From Wenzhouxiangellaceae bacterium (lineage in GTDB: Bacteria; Pseudomonadota; Gammaproteobacteria; Xanthomonadales; Wenzhouxiangellaceae): a stretch of DNA of 41,974 nucleotides. The stretch covers positions 1 to 41,974 of the forward strand of contig SLIZ01000160.1 of the NCBI GenBank assembly GCA_007135395.1. Reading direction: 5' to 3'. Numbering within the stretch: the stretch's first letter is position 1; every line of letters starts with the position of its first letter. The notes under the pieces are model-generated. The model worked only from the letters and a program-made list of their open reading frames with translations, was not told the origin of the DNA and ran no database searches. Shown here piece by piece: positions 23,786 through 32,324 of this stretch. The position numbers were made by a program, and so were the translations under genes.

Positions 23786-25106
23786 GAACCAGATCCGAAA
23801 ACCGCCGCCCGCGCTCTTCGAAGTTGGCAAACCCGGGAAAGCTCGGTGCCCCCGGGGAAAGTAGCACCACACCGCCGTCGGGGGCGATCCTGCGGGCGGT
23901 GGCCACGGCCTCGTCCAGGCTGGAACATTCATGGATACCCGCAGTTGGTGCCAGCCCGGCCCGGGCTTGACTTGCGATTCGACCACCGTTGTCAGGAATC
24001 ACAATCAGCCCGTAAAGCCGGCGTTCGGGCCCGGCAAATACCGGCGCCCAGTCACTACCGCGCTCCAGGCCCCCGGCAATGAGTACCACCTCTCGCTTTT
24101 CCAGACATTCCAGGGCCGCCAGTGTGGCCTGGGGCGAGGTGGAAATACTGTCGTTGATCCACTCCACCTTGCCCCGGATTCCCAGGGACTGCAGGCGATG
24201 CTCAAGTGGCTGGAATTCGGGCAGGGCAGCCAGCATGGTTTCCATGGTTGCGCCGACTCGAAGTCCCGTTTCCAGTGCCAGCGCAATATTGCCGCGGTTG
24301 TGCCTGCCTTTCAGCGGCAGGTCCCCTGCGCCGACCAGCAGGTCCGGACCATCCTGGATGCCGGCCTGGCTGCCATGCAACCCGGTCTCCAGATTACCCG
24401 GGACCACCGCCGGATGACTGCCACAGCGGGCCATCAGGACCGCATCCTGGCCATTGATGAAGGCCGTCCCGGAGCCGACCAGGTCCAGGATTTTCAGCTT
24501 GGCGGCAAAATAGGGCTCGGCACCCCCGTGCCAGTCCTGGTGCTCGGGAAACAGCCGGGTCACGACGGCTATGGAGGGGCGGCCCTGGAGATCGACCAGT
24601 TGATAACTGGAAAGCTCGGCGACCACCCAGTCGACTTCACTGTCGAGATGGTCGAGCAGCGGGCTGCCGATATTGCCGGCCAGGACTACCCGAAATCCGG
24701 CCGCCTTGATGAAATGGGCCAGTAAAGCCGCAGTAGTGCTCTTGCCCTTGCTGCCGGTGACTGCGATCGTCGCCACATCCGGTCGTTCGGAGAACCAGAT
24801 GCTTGAAGGGCTGACCAGGTGCACACCGGATTTGACTGCCGCCACGATAGCCGGATGGTCAACGGGAACCCCGGGCGAGCGCACCAGGATGTCGAAATCC
24901 GAAAGTGCCTCGCCAAATGGCCCGATCTCGACGCGGACCCGCTCCAGGAAATCCCCGGCATCTTTTTCAGCAGCCGGAGCCGCTTCAGCAAAGGCGGTCA
25001 ACGACTGATCCGGCAGCCGCCGGGCATATACCCGGCAAAATGACCGGCCTTCCCGGCCAAGCCCAAGCACCGCTACCCTGCAGTCCTTCATCCGGGCAAG
25101 CTTCAT
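23769..25106 (-). CDS. murD2: UDP-MurNAc-L-Ala:glutamate ligase, MurD2 type
   Basis: Mur ligase that adds glutamate to UDP-MurNAc-L-Ala. The protein is 445 residues: an N-terminal nucleotide-binding domain (VAVLGLGREGRS), a central ATPase with P-loop AVTGSKGKSTTAALL (115-129) and AELSSYQL, and a C-terminal domain with GDLPLKGRHNRGNIALAL and NDSISTSPQATLAAL. Its neighbour is MurL, and the ATG overlaps the murL stop (ATGA). This fits the Xanthomonas route in which MurD2 attaches L-Glu and MurL then epimerises it, rather than classical MurD using D-Glu from a racemase. Assignment as the L-Glu-specific type rests mainly on this context. Confidence 0.88.
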   Translation of the reverse strand: MKLARMKDCRVAVLGLGREGRSFCRVYARRLPDQSLTAFAEAAPAAEKDAGDFLERVRVEIGPFGEALSDFDILVRSPGVPVDHPAIVAAVKSGVHLVSPSSIWFSERPDVATIAVTGSKGKSTTAALLAHFIKAAGFRVVLAGNIGSPLLDHLDSEVDWVVAELSSYQLVDLQGRPSIAVVTRLFPEHQDWHGGAEPYFAAKLKILDLVGSGTAFINGQDAVLMARCGSHPAVVPGNLETGLHGSQAGIQDGPDLLVGAGDLPLKGRHNRGNIALALETGLRVGATMETMLAALPEFQPLEHRLQSLGIRGKVEWINDSISTSPQATLAALECLEKREVVLIAGGLERGSDWAPVFAGPERRLYGLIVIPDNGGRIASQARAGLAPTAGIHECSSLDEAVATARRIAPDGGVVLLSPGAPSFPGFANFEERGRRFSDLVPKSSD

Positions 25107-26407
25107 CGTGCAAAGGCCTCCGGAATCCGGTGGGGCCCGGCGCGCTGGAGCATGGACTTCAGCTCCGGCACCTCCACATCCGCCAGATCCCCGGCCAGCC
25201 CGGCGACCACAGGCAGGTCCCGCCAGGCCTCGTGGGCAACCAGGGCACCCAGGGCGGCACGGGATTCGGCGGCCTCTCCCACACACTCGAAGGGTTTTTC
25301 TCCGTCCAGGGCCAGCAGGGCCCGGAATCCGGCCAGGTGATCCGGATCGGCCAGCAGGTTGGATCCGAAGATGGCGACCAGTTCATCAGGGTCCATGAAC
25401 GGCGCCAGCCCAATGAAGACAAAATGGCATTTCGGGCAATCCCCGCACCATCGCCGGCTGACGGTGCGTCCGTCGAGATGAAAATTCCGGTTGCAGGAAG
25501 AAAAAACCTGGTGGTAGCGCTCCAGCCCGGCAAACTCCCGGCAAATGGCCAGTTCCCGCTCCTGGCGCAGGATGGAAAAAACCTCCAGGTCGCCAGTCAC
25601 ATACCCGGAGATCCATTGCCCGAACATTTCCTCGAAGGCAAGACTCTTGGAAAACTGATGATTGACCGCCTGGCCGTCCGGACCGACCAGGGTGGGCTCG
25701 TCGGCCGAGCGCTCGTTGGCAAACACGACCCACCGGCAACCTTCAAGCAGGGCCAGCACCGTCAGGGCTGCTGCATTGATGGCGGTAATTGGCACATGCC
25801 CGTTCCAGGCCCCCTTCCGGTTGAGCTCGGCCAGGACCGGGTCAAGCTGCCGCCGAACCGGCAGGTGATCCACCCCGGTTGATTCGGCAACCGAGGCAAT
25901 CAACGGGGAAGAAGAGACCGCACAGGTCACCAGTCCCACCCCGGCACCCCGTACCCGTTCGAGGGCCACCAGGGAATCCTTGCCCCCGCCCAGTGGCACC
26001 AGCGCGCGGGCAGGAAGATCCAGTTGCGGGGGCTGGCTCTCTCCCCCCGACTCCCGGGTCTGGAAGGTTGGCCAGATCGAATCATCCAGCCGGTTGCGCC
26101 AGGCGAATTCCGCCAGACCCTCGCGCCAGTAACGGGCCAGCCATCGAGCCTGCCATGGATCGGGAGAGGAGGAATCAAAGCGGATTTCCGGCGGACAAAC
26201 AGCCTTCCAGTAACTGACCCCGGCGACCCAGTGCAAAAGTTCCAGGGCCCGATCCAGGGCCTGTCTGCGGGTTCTGTCGGGTTCCGGGCCTGGCGGGAAC
26301 TGAAAGGTCTCGACCAGTTCCTGCCCTTCCAGGCAATAGCCCAGTCGGACCTGGCGATAATCGGCGGAAACCTCCCGGCCCCGGACCGTGAACGAACGAG
26401 CCTTCAC
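25103..26407 (-). CDS. murL: UDP-MurNAc-L-alanyl-L-glutamate epimerase
   Basis: 434-residue protein matching MurL, which inverts L-Glu to D-Glu on the UDP-MurNAc dipeptide in an ATP- and Mg-dependent reaction. Visible marks are the PP-loop-like VPLGGGKDSLVALE (ATP binding, 137-150), ITAINAAALTVLALLEGC, VVFANERSADEPT and the Cys-rich RWCGDCPKCHFVFIGLAPF. It starts at GTG, 4 bases after the permease stop; upstream in-frame ATGs lie inside the permease gene. With murD2 it lets the cell make peptidoglycan without glutamate racemase. No murI is in the window. Confidence 0.93.
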   Translation of the reverse strand: MKARSFTVRGREVSADYRQVRLGYCLEGQELVETFQFPPGPEPDRTRRQALDRALELLHWVAGVSYWKAVCPPEIRFDSSSPDPWQARWLARYWREGLAEFAWRNRLDDSIWPTFQTRESGGESQPPQLDLPARALVPLGGGKDSLVALERVRGAGVGLVTCAVSSSPLIASVAESTGVDHLPVRRQLDPVLAELNRKGAWNGHVPITAINAAALTVLALLEGCRWVVFANERSADEPTLVGPDGQAVNHQFSKSLAFEEMFGQWISGYVTGDLEVFSILRQERELAICREFAGLERYHQVFSSCNRNFHLDGRTVSRRWCGDCPKCHFVFIGLAPFMDPDELVAIFGSNLLADPDHLAGFRALLALDGEKPFECVGEAAESRAALGALVAHEAWRDLPVVAGLAGDLADVEVPELKSMLQRAGPHRIPEAFAR

Positions 26408-26411
26408 CGGA

Positions 26412-27506
26412 TCAGGTCTGATCCGTGGCAGTGGCTTCCTGCAGTTCCTCATCCTCATCCGCCTCCCGGTTCCGGGGCCAGGCATTGAGCACGGCCTTGA
26501 CCAGCGTCGCCAGCGGAATGGCAAAGAACACCCCCCAGAAACCCCAGATTCCGCCAAAGATCAGTACCGCGATAATGATCGCCACCGGGTGGAGGCTGAC
26601 AACCTCGGAAAACAGGATCGGCACCAGCACGTTTCCGTCCAGGGCCTGGATGATCAGGTAGGCGATGAGCACATACATGAACTGGGCCGTAGGCCCGAAC
26701 TGGAACAGGGCAACCAGGGCCACCGGCAGGGTCACAACCGCCGCACCGATATAGGGAATGATCACCGACAGGCCGACCAGCATGGAAAGCAGCATGGCGA
26801 ACTGGAGGCCGAGAAAGTTGAACACGACGTAGGTGACAATCCAGACGATCAGGATTTCCAGCACCTTGCCGCGCACATAGTTTCCGATCTGCTTGTCCAC
26901 TTCTTCCCAGACGCTGGCCGCCAGCGCCCGGTTCCTGGGCAGGTATGCCCGGAACCACTGGAGAATCTGGTGTTTGTCCTTGAGAAAGAAGAACACCAGG
27001 ATAGGCATCAGAACCAGGAAGATCAGCAGACTCATGACTCCGAGCACACCGGAAAGGGAGACGATCTTGCTTCCGAAGTTGGCCAGATCGTACCCGAGGT
27101 TCTGAAGCATCTGGTTGATCTGATCCTCGGAGATGAACTGGGGATACTGCTCCGGCAATCGGGCTAGCATGTCCTGGCCCTGGGCGATATAGCCCGGCAA
27201 TGCCTGGACGGCCTGGCCTATCTGGCGGGTAATGAGGGGCATCAGGCCGAAGAACATGAAGACCAGCAAGGTCATGAAGGCCAGGAATACCACCAGGACA
27301 CTGAAAATCCGTGGCATACCCAGGCGCTGAAGCCGCTGGACGGGTCCCTCGAGCAGGTAGGCAATGATCAGACTTGCAAGTACCGGGGCCAGCATGCGCC
27401 CGAAGAAAATCACGACCAGGACCCCGAGAACAAGCAAGGCGGCCAGAATGACCACCTGGGGATCGTCAAAAGTTCTGCGATACCAGTTACGGAATTGAAC
27501 GAGCAT
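26412..27506 (-). CDS. AI-2E/PerM family membrane transporter
   Basis: 364-residue inner-membrane protein with about eight transmembrane helices in two blocks (about 18-90 and 150-340). A soluble stretch lies between them (about 100-145) and an acidic tail follows (READEDEELQEATATDQT). The motifs IIPYIGAAVVTLPVALVAL and NVLVPILFSEVVSLHPVAIIIAVLIFGGIWGFWGVFFAIPLATL are the family signature (YdiK/PerM/TqsA). Substrates of the family are mixed (AI-2, Na+/H+, unknown). It is the first gene before murL-murD2 with 4 bases between, so a role connected to cell wall precursors is possible but unproven. Confidence 0.88.
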   Translation of the reverse strand: MLVQFRNWYRRTFDDPQVVILAALLVLGVLVVIFFGRMLAPVLASLIIAYLLEGPVQRLQRLGMPRIFSVLVVFLAFMTLLVFMFFGLMPLITRQIGQAVQALPGYIAQGQDMLARLPEQYPQFISEDQINQMLQNLGYDLANFGSKIVSLSGVLGVMSLLIFLVLMPILVFFFLKDKHQILQWFRAYLPRNRALAASVWEEVDKQIGNYVRGKVLEILIVWIVTYVVFNFLGLQFAMLLSMLVGLSVIIPYIGAAVVTLPVALVALFQFGPTAQFMYVLIAYLIIQALDGNVLVPILFSEVVSLHPVAIIIAVLIFGGIWGFWGVFFAIPLATLVKAVLNAWPRNREADEDEELQEATATDQT

Positions 27507-27560
27507 GGGCCGATTATAGACCCTGAACTTCCTGCCCGCCTACCGAAGGGGAATGGTTTT

Positions 27561-28733
27561 TCAGTACCGCCAGTTCATGAGGGCCTGGACTTCGAAACTC
27601 TGGTCAAGCTGGTCGGTGACCACACCCATCACGTTGCCGCCAAAGGCGTACTCCGGTGGCGCGTAACTTGCCGTGAATTCGAATCGACGGGCCGGATCGA
27701 AGGACTTGGTCAGCCCGACCAGGAAGCTGTTGCTGGCCAGTTCATCCCCAAGTGCCCGGGCCAGGGCGCTCGAACTGGGTGTTGGCTGGGTGCGTGTGCT
27801 GTAGACCGCCTGGAACTCCAGGTCCGAATCCAGTGCCAGTCGCCAGCCCAGGGAGTAAACGGTCAGGTCCTTCCAGGCAAACTCCGGACTGCTGGAATCC
27901 CCGAGCAGTGAAAGAAAGCGGGCCGGCATGGCGCGGCTGGGGAAGGCCGTGACATCGCTGTAGAAAACCTGATCGACGGAAAGATTCACGAAGTTACGCT
28001 GGCTTGCCTGTACCTCCAGCCCGGCACTGGCCCGGGGAGGAATATCCAGGTCTGCCGTACGATTGTAGATCCCCCGGAACTCCGACAACTCTTCCATGTC
28101 GATCCGTGACTGAACCGCCGCATTGAAGGAAACGCCCGTCATCAGTTGACTGGTCAGCCCGAGTTTCAGGCCGGTTCCATGGGTGACATTGCGCGGGCTG
28201 CCGTATCGAAACCCGTTGTCCTGGTACCAGTAGCGCTCATCCTCGCGCTGGAGGTCCATCATGGCCGAACCATATTCCTGGGTAGCCAGAACGGCAGAGA
28301 CGGAAAACGCGCTGCGCTCGGAAAACTGGTGGGAAAAGCCCGAGGTGACGATTTCCCTTCGCAGGCTGAAGTTGCCATTGCCATTGGAAACGCCGGTTGC
28401 CCGGGATGCGGCAAGACTGGACTGGCTTTGATCGAAAGTCAGAGACAGGCCATCGCCAGACTGGTCGATCAGGTTTTCGGCAAAATCCGGCAACACGGAA
28501 ATCCGGGTCTGGCTGATCCAGGATATCCGGGGTTCCGGGAGGGATTCTTCAAGACCCAGATCCGGAGTCAGCTCCTGGACCAGGTAATCCTCCCAGGGCC
28601 CGAGATCGAAACCGATGATGAATCCCGTCATGCTGGAAGACTGCAATGCCATGGGCGCGACCTGGGCCTGCAAGGATCCAGACCCGATCAACGGAATGGC
28701 CAGAACGGCGGCCTTGATGTATTTTCCTAGCAC
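27561..28733 (-). CDS. Predicted outer-membrane beta-barrel protein, unknown family
   Basis: 390 residues with a signal peptide (MLGKYIKAAVLAIPLIGSGSLQA). Many alternating hydrophobic/polar stretches typical of barrel strands follow (for example FSVSAVLATQEYGSAMMDLQ, GTGLKLGLTSQLMTGVSFNA, YSLGWRLALDSDLEFQAVYS), with an aromatic C terminus (FEVQALMNWRY) like a BAM recognition signal. The C-terminal half resembles FadL/OmpP1 barrels (ASAGLEVQASQRNFVNLSVDQVFY), but I cannot assign a family or substrate. It has its own consensus promoter and an AGGAAA ribosome-binding site, so it is an independent gene. Confidence 0.8.
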   Translation of the reverse strand: MLGKYIKAAVLAIPLIGSGSLQAQVAPMALQSSSMTGFIIGFDLGPWEDYLVQELTPDLGLEESLPEPRISWISQTRISVLPDFAENLIDQSGDGLSLTFDQSQSSLAASRATGVSNGNGNFSLRREIVTSGFSHQFSERSAFSVSAVLATQEYGSAMMDLQREDERYWYQDNGFRYGSPRNVTHGTGLKLGLTSQLMTGVSFNAAVQSRIDMEELSEFRGIYNRTADLDIPPRASAGLEVQASQRNFVNLSVDQVFYSDVTAFPSRAMPARFLSLLGDSSSPEFAWKDLTVYSLGWRLALDSDLEFQAVYSTRTQPTPSSSALARALGDELASNSFLVGLTKSFDPARRFEFTASYAPPEYAFGGNVMGVVTDQLDQSFEVQALMNWRY

Positions 28734-28776
28734 GTGAGGTTCAACGCTTGGCTACTGGAGTGTTAAGAACCCCTTA

Positions 28777-28805
28777 AATATGGCAAAGAAGCAACACCCT
28801 GTCAA
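28777..28805 (-). promoter_or_regulatory. Sigma-70 promoter of the outer-membrane barrel gene
   Basis: Perfect TTGACA at 28800-28805 and CATATT at 28777-28782 with a 17-base spacer, on the minus strand. Predicted start is near 28770, leaving a leader of about 37 bases with an AGGAAA site before the ATG. It is the best sigma-70 match in the window. Confidence 0.7.
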
Positions 28806-28867
28806 TCACCGCGTGCCTTTATTTGCAGGACTTTCATCACAATCGGGAATTTCAACGGAATACGCTG

Positions 28868-29686
28868 TTGCATAAATCCAACAAAACCCCTCAACTTGAG
28901 ACGGCCGCCCTGACAATCGCGGGATCGGACTCCAGTGGGGGTGCCGGAATCCAGGCCGATCTGAAAACCTTCGCCCGTTTCGGGGTTTACGGGACCAGCG
29001 TCATCACAGCGGTGACCGCCCAGAACACCCTGGGCGTCGACGATGTTACCCGGATGGACCCGCCGATGGTTTCCAGCCAGCTACGCCTGGTCCTGGAAGA
29101 CATCCCCGTCAGGGCGGCAAAAACCGGCATGCTTGCCAGCGCCGCGATCATCGACGCCATCGTCGAGGCCTGGCCGGAAAACGAGGCTCCGGCGCTTATC
29201 GTCGATCCGGTCATGGTCGCAACCAGCGGAGCCCGGCTGCTCGATGGGGATGCTGTCGACGGGATTCGAAGCCGCTTGCTGCCACGGGCGGACCTGGCCA
29301 CCCCCAACCTGCCAGAAGCGCGGCTCCTGGCCGGGGATGAGAAGGGAAAGGCGGGGCCGGATCATCTGGCCGAAAGGATTCTGGAGACCGGCTGCCGGGC
29401 GGTTTTGATCAAGGACGGTCACGGCACCGGTAAAGAGGTCATCGACCGGCTCTACTCTTCTGACGGTTCCAGGGAGTTTTCCCATCCCCGCCAGGAAGGA
29501 CAGTTCCATGGCACCGGCTGCTGCCTGTCGGCCGCCATCACCGCCCTGCTCGCCCGCGGTGCGGGCCTGGAAGAAGCCATCGGTCAGGCTATCGACTGGC
29601 TGGCCGGACTCATCAGCCGGGCCCGGATGCCATTGAAGGGATCGTCCAGGGTGATGTGGATCGAGGATGAAGATAGTCACCCATAA
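28868..29686 (+). CDS. thiD: Hydroxymethylpyrimidine/phosphomethylpyrimidine kinase
   Basis: Ribokinase-fold kinase of thiamine synthesis, phosphorylating HMP and HMP-phosphate. Motifs are [28 protein letters not shown] near the N terminus, [20 protein letters not shown] and the ATP/anion-hole [18 protein letters not shown]. No ATG is available. A TTG here gives 272 residues, close to E. coli ThiD (266); an earlier TTG at 28823 would add 15 residues unlike the family. No TPP riboswitch is recognisable upstream and no other thiamine gene is near, so it may serve pyrimidine salvage. Confidence 0.9.
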   Translation: MHKSNKTPQLETAALTIAGSDSSGGAGIQADLKTFARFGVYGTSVITAVTAQNTLGVDDVTRMDPPMVSSQLRLVLEDIPVRAAKTGMLASAAIIDAIVEAWPENEAPALIVDPVMVATSGARLLDGDAVDGIRSRLLPRADLATPNLPEARLLAGDEKGKAGPDHLAERILETGCRAVLIKDGHGTGKEVIDRLYSSDGSREFSHPRQEGQFHGTGCCLSAAITALLARGAGLEEAIGQAIDWLAGLISRARMPLKGSSRVMWIEDEDSHP

Positions 29687-29768
29687 TCAAGAGCCTGGAG
29701 ATGATTCTTAAGGCCAGGCATTAGATGCTGATGCGGGCTGAAGGCCGCCCCGGCCAGGCCGGTCCGGT

Positions 29769-30776
29769 TTATTTCACCCGCTCGCACAGCGCCTTTGCGA
29801 ACTCGCTCGTGCTTCCCTTCCCACCCAGGTCCGGGGTGGTTCGATCCCCTGCCCCGATGGTGTCCCGAATGGCCTTGCGCAGCTTGCGGGCCTTGCCTTC
29901 ATCCCCCAGGTGACCGAGCATCTGGGCGGCGGCCAGCAGCATGGCACAGGGATTGGCGATGTTCTGGCCCGCGATATCCGGGGCCGAGCCGTGAACGGCT
30001 TCGAACATGGCCGCCTCGTCGCCGATATTGGCCCCCGGCGCCAGTCCCAGACCACCGACCAGCCCGGCGCAGAGATCGGAAATGATGTCCCCGAACAGGT
30101 TCGTGGTGACGATCACGTCGAACTGCTGGGGGTTCATGACCAGTTGCATGCAGCAGTTGTCGACGATCATGTCGTCACACTTGATTTCCGGGTAATCCCC
30201 GGCCACTTCCCGGGCAACCTTGAGGAAAAGGCCGGAAACATCCTTGAGGATGTTGGCCTTGTGGACCACGGTGACCTTCTCCCGACCCAGCTTGCGCGCC
30301 ATGTCGAAAGCATAGCGGCTGACCCGTTCACAACCCTTGCGGGTCACGACCATCTTCGATTCCGCCCGACTCCCGTCCGGCGTGCTCATGGCACCTTCGG
30401 CCAGGTAGGCGCCCTCGGTGTTCTCCCGCACGGTAATCAGGTCGATATTCTCGTACCGGGAACGGGTGCCGGGAAAGGAAAGGGCCGGGCGCACGTTGGC
30501 ATACAGGTCAAAGCGCTTGCGCAGTTCCACGTTCAGGGAACGGAATCCACCCCCCACCGGCGTAGTAAGAGGCCCTTTAAGGGTCACCCGGGTCGAACGC
30601 ATCGACTCCATCGTGGCATCGGGAAGCAATTCACCGACCTCGTCCATGGCAGCCAGTCCGGCGAGCTGGAAGTCGTACTCCAGGCCGCAATCGAGTGCAT
30701 CAAGGACTTCAAGGGTGGCATCGGTGATTTCCGGTCCGATTCCATCTCCGCGAATCACGGTGATTTTCTCGCTCAC
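29769..30776 (-). CDS. NAD-type isocitrate dehydrogenase
   Basis: 335-residue beta-decarboxylating dehydrogenase. [31 protein letters not shown] is the substrate segment of the NAD-dependent isocitrate dehydrogenase (IDH3-like) branch, distinct from Leu[28 protein letters not shown] holds the Mg-binding aspartates, and [15 protein letters not shown] the nucleotide-binding loop. It makes 2-oxoglutarate and NADH in the TCA cycle. It starts at GTG with an AGGAG site. Related enzymes (isopropylmalate, homoisocitrate) are less likely given the SLNV motif. A separate, larger NADP-type Icd may exist elsewhere. Confidence 0.88.
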   Translation of the reverse strand: MSEKITVIRGDGIGPEITDATLEVLDALDCGLEYDFQLAGLAAMDEVGELLPDATMESMRSTRVTLKGPLTTPVGGGFRSLNVELRKRFDLYANVRPALSFPGTRSRYENIDLITVRENTEGAYLAEGAMSTPDGSRAESKMVVTRKGCERVSRYAFDMARKLGREKVTVVHKANILKDVSGLFLKVAREVAGDYPEIKCDDMIVDNCCMQLVMNPQQFDVIVTTNLFGDIISDLCAGLVGGLGLAPGANIGDEAAMFEAVHGSAPDIAGQNIANPCAMLLAAAQMLGHLGDEGKARKLRKAIRDTIGAGDRTTPDLGGKGSTSEFAKALCERVK

Positions 30777-30821
30777 AAACTGGCTCCTGGCTGGGTGGGT
30801 CGATGGTCAATCAAGCCGGCG

Positions 30822-30827
30822 ATTATA
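30822..30827 (-). promoter_or_regulatory. -10 box before the isocitrate dehydrogenase gene
   Basis: Perfect TATAAT on the minus strand, 45 bases before the GTG start. No good -35 box lies at 16-18 bases; a TTGCAC occurs at only 13. It may need an activator. The site lies in the 91-base gap after grxC. Confidence 0.4.
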
Positions 30828-30867
30828 CCCCATGGAAGGCGTGCAAATGCCCCGGGTTACGGCAGCT

Positions 30868-31152
30868 TCAAGCCTTTTCCGCTTGCAAGTGCCGGTCCAG
30901 TTCCCCGCGCTCATTCAGCGCCTCGAGATCATCAAATCCGCCAACATGAAACTCGCCGATGAAGATCTGGGGCACGGTTGTTCGCCGGGAGCGCCGGATC
31001 ATTTCCACCCGCCGGTCCGGCTCCTCGTCCAGGGACACCTCTTCCCACTCAACACCCTTTTCCTTCATCAGGCTGCGGGCGGCCACACAGAAGGAACATC
31101 CCGAACGTGTGTACATCACGACGGGCACGGTGGATTCGGCTTGACTGTTCAA
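30868..31152 (-). CDS. grxC: Glutaredoxin 3 family protein
   Basis: 94-residue glutaredoxin, a glutathione-dependent disulfide reductase. The fold signatures are complete: VVMYTRSGCSFCVAARSLM, the cis-proline in RRTTVPQIFIGEFHVGGFDDL and the GG motif. The active site reads CSFC (Cys19, Cys22), where GrxC usually has CPYC or CPFC; proline-to-serine at this position raises or alters reactivity in thioredoxin-fold proteins. It lies 91 bases before the isocitrate dehydrogenase gene on the same strand and follows the tus genes. Confidence 0.93.
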   Translation of the reverse strand: MNSQAESTVPVVMYTRSGCSFCVAARSLMKEKGVEWEEVSLDEEPDRRVEMIRRSRRTTVPQIFIGEFHVGGFDDLEALNERGELDRHLQAEKA

Positions 31153-31202
31153 TGGATGCTCCCGGTTATTGTTGGAATAATCAGCGCCTGTCCGGCTGCA
31201 CG

Positions 31203-31226
31203 CTTCCCGATAACGATACCGGGAAG
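31203..31226. terminator. Hairpin after tusE/dsrC
   Basis: CTTCCCG...CGGGAAG, seven outer pairs with inner TA/TA pairing around an ACGA loop and one mismatch. It lies 8 bases past the tusE stop on the minus strand, before grxC. No T-run follows, so it may be an attenuating or mRNA-end structure. Confidence 0.45.
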
Positions 31227-31233
31227 TACGATA

Positions 31234-31593
31234 CTAGATGCACGATTCCGGCCGCGGAAGACCGGCGTACTTGCACGCCAGCCTCACCGGTCCGTCAGGA
31301 AAAAGCCGGTACAGGTGGCGGCTGGTCCCCTTTTCCGGGCCAAACTCCTTCTTGAGCCGGGCAACGATCACTCGCATCAGCGGCGGCGTATCGTAGCGCT
31401 CGAAGTGGGACCGGGCAAACCGGATCAGCCACCAGTGGTCGGCCTCCAGTCCGACTCCATCGGCCCGGGCCAGTGCCTCGGCCACCGACTCATCCCAGTC
31501 GTTGCGGTCGGCCAGATGTCCGTCGGCATCGAGTGCCAGCCTGCGGGATCCAACAACTAGGTAGCCGTCGGCCTGGTCCGGTTTTCCGGTCAC
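31234..31593 (-). CDS. TusE/DsrC family sulfur-carrier protein with both cysteines
   Basis: 119-residue member of the TusE/DsrC family, which carries persulfide sulfur on a C-terminal arm. Signatures: DADGHLADRNDWDESVAEALA, HWWLIRFARSHFERYDTPPLMR and KGTSRHLYRLFPDGPVRLACKYAGLPRPESCI. The penultimate Cys118 is invariant. A second cysteine, Cys107, sits 11 residues earlier (CX10C), as in DsrC of sulfur metabolisers, whereas E. coli TusE has Thr there. It starts at GTG overlapping the tusC stop (GTGA). With tusD and tusC upstream, a role in tRNA 2-thiouridine formation (passing sulfur to MnmA) is likely. The extra Cys allows DsrC-like trisulfide chemistry. Confidence 0.88.
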   Translation of the reverse strand: MTGKPDQADGYLVVGSRRLALDADGHLADRNDWDESVAEALARADGVGLEADHWWLIRFARSHFERYDTPPLMRVIVARLKKEFGPEKGTSRHLYRLFPDGPVRLACKYAGLPRPESCI

Positions 31594-31898
31594 AGCACCA
31601 GTACCGTGCGATCGTGGAACATTTCCCGCCTGCTCTCCTCATCCAGCGCCCTGACAGGCACTTCCGGCTCCGGCCCGGAAAATCCTTCCCCCGTCTCGAA
31701 CCACAGACCGGCCAGCCCGAATTCGGGAAACTGAAGCCAGGGCTGGATCCATACCCCTTCCAGGTGCACCCGACCTGCCCCACGGAACAGGATTTCGAAC
31801 TCCACCTCCATTGCCGCAGCCGACAGGGCCAGCTCCAGGCATTCATCCGGCCCTTCGGCGGGCGGGGTGGATACGACCAGCACGAACCGGCGGCTCAC
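31590..31898 (-). CDS. tusC: TusC/DsrF-like sulfur relay protein
   Basis: 102 residues, DsrE/DsrF superfamily. RRFVLVVSTPPAEGPDECLELALSAAAMEVEFEILFRGAGR matches the TusC/DsrF N-terminal half (family pattern: hydrophobic strand, Pro-Pro, Ala/Leu-rich helix, hydrophobic strand ending in a gap loop). It lacks the catalytic cysteine, as TusC does. It starts at GTG overlapping the tusD stop (GTGA). In E. coli TusC forms a TusBCD hexamer; no tusB (DsrH) gene lies between this gene and tusE. The match is by pattern, not close identity, so confidence is moderate. Confidence 0.7.
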   Translation of the reverse strand: MSRRFVLVVSTPPAEGPDECLELALSAAAMEVEFEILFRGAGRVHLEGVWIQPWLQFPEFGLAGLWFETGEGFSGPEPEVPVRALDEESRREMFHDRTVLVL

Positions 31899-32284
31899 CA
31901 ACTGGCCCCGTAACAGTCGATTTCCGAACCGTCCAGGGCCTCGTCCCAGAACATCACCAGGGAACCGATTGTCCAGCCCGGGGGTGGCTGAAATTCCCCG
32001 GAATCGGCCCCTGCGGGGTCCTGGTCCGGTAGCCGTCGTCGCTGCCAGCTCGTTTCGCACAGGATCAGGCGGGTATCTGCAAACCGTTCGGCCAGCCCAT
32101 TCCAGGCAACAACGGCCTGCCGATGATCACCGTGTCCGGCCCCTTCACCCTGGAAAAATACAATCCGTGGGCCACCGAAATCGCTTTCCAACTCCCGCGC
32201 CGTAACCGCCCCGGCCCGTTCGGGTCGACAGCGGACCAGGACCACCCGGCACGGCTTCGGACTATTTTGCTTAACTGATACCAT
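31895..32284 (-). CDS. tusD: TusD/DsrE-like sulfurtransferase
   Basis: 129 residues, about the length of E. coli TusD (128). The middle region AVVAWNGLAERFADTRLILCETSWQRR aligns with the TusD segment around its persulfide cysteine (LVRAWQQLNAQ...ICVAAALRRG), placing the catalytic Cys at 76. The N-terminal part is less conserved, with extra cysteines (CRVVLVRC). The ATG is 40 bases from the divergent bepA ATG, so the two promoters must overlap. First gene of tusD-tusC-tusE/dsrC, all joined by 4-base overlaps. Confidence 0.72.
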   Translation of the reverse strand: MVSVKQNSPKPCRVVLVRCRPERAGAVTARELESDFGGPRIVFFQGEGAGHGDHRQAVVAWNGLAERFADTRLILCETSWQRRRLPDQDPAGADSGEFQPPPGWTIGSLVMFWDEALDGSEIDCYGASW

Positions 32285-32324
32285 CGAACTGAAACCTGCA
32301 TTCCCTTCTCTGGTCTTAATTGCA

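Noticed and set aside
28734-28867. TPP riboswitch before thiD
   Set aside because: No CTGAGA or ACCTGATC-type conserved elements are found in the 130 bases upstream.
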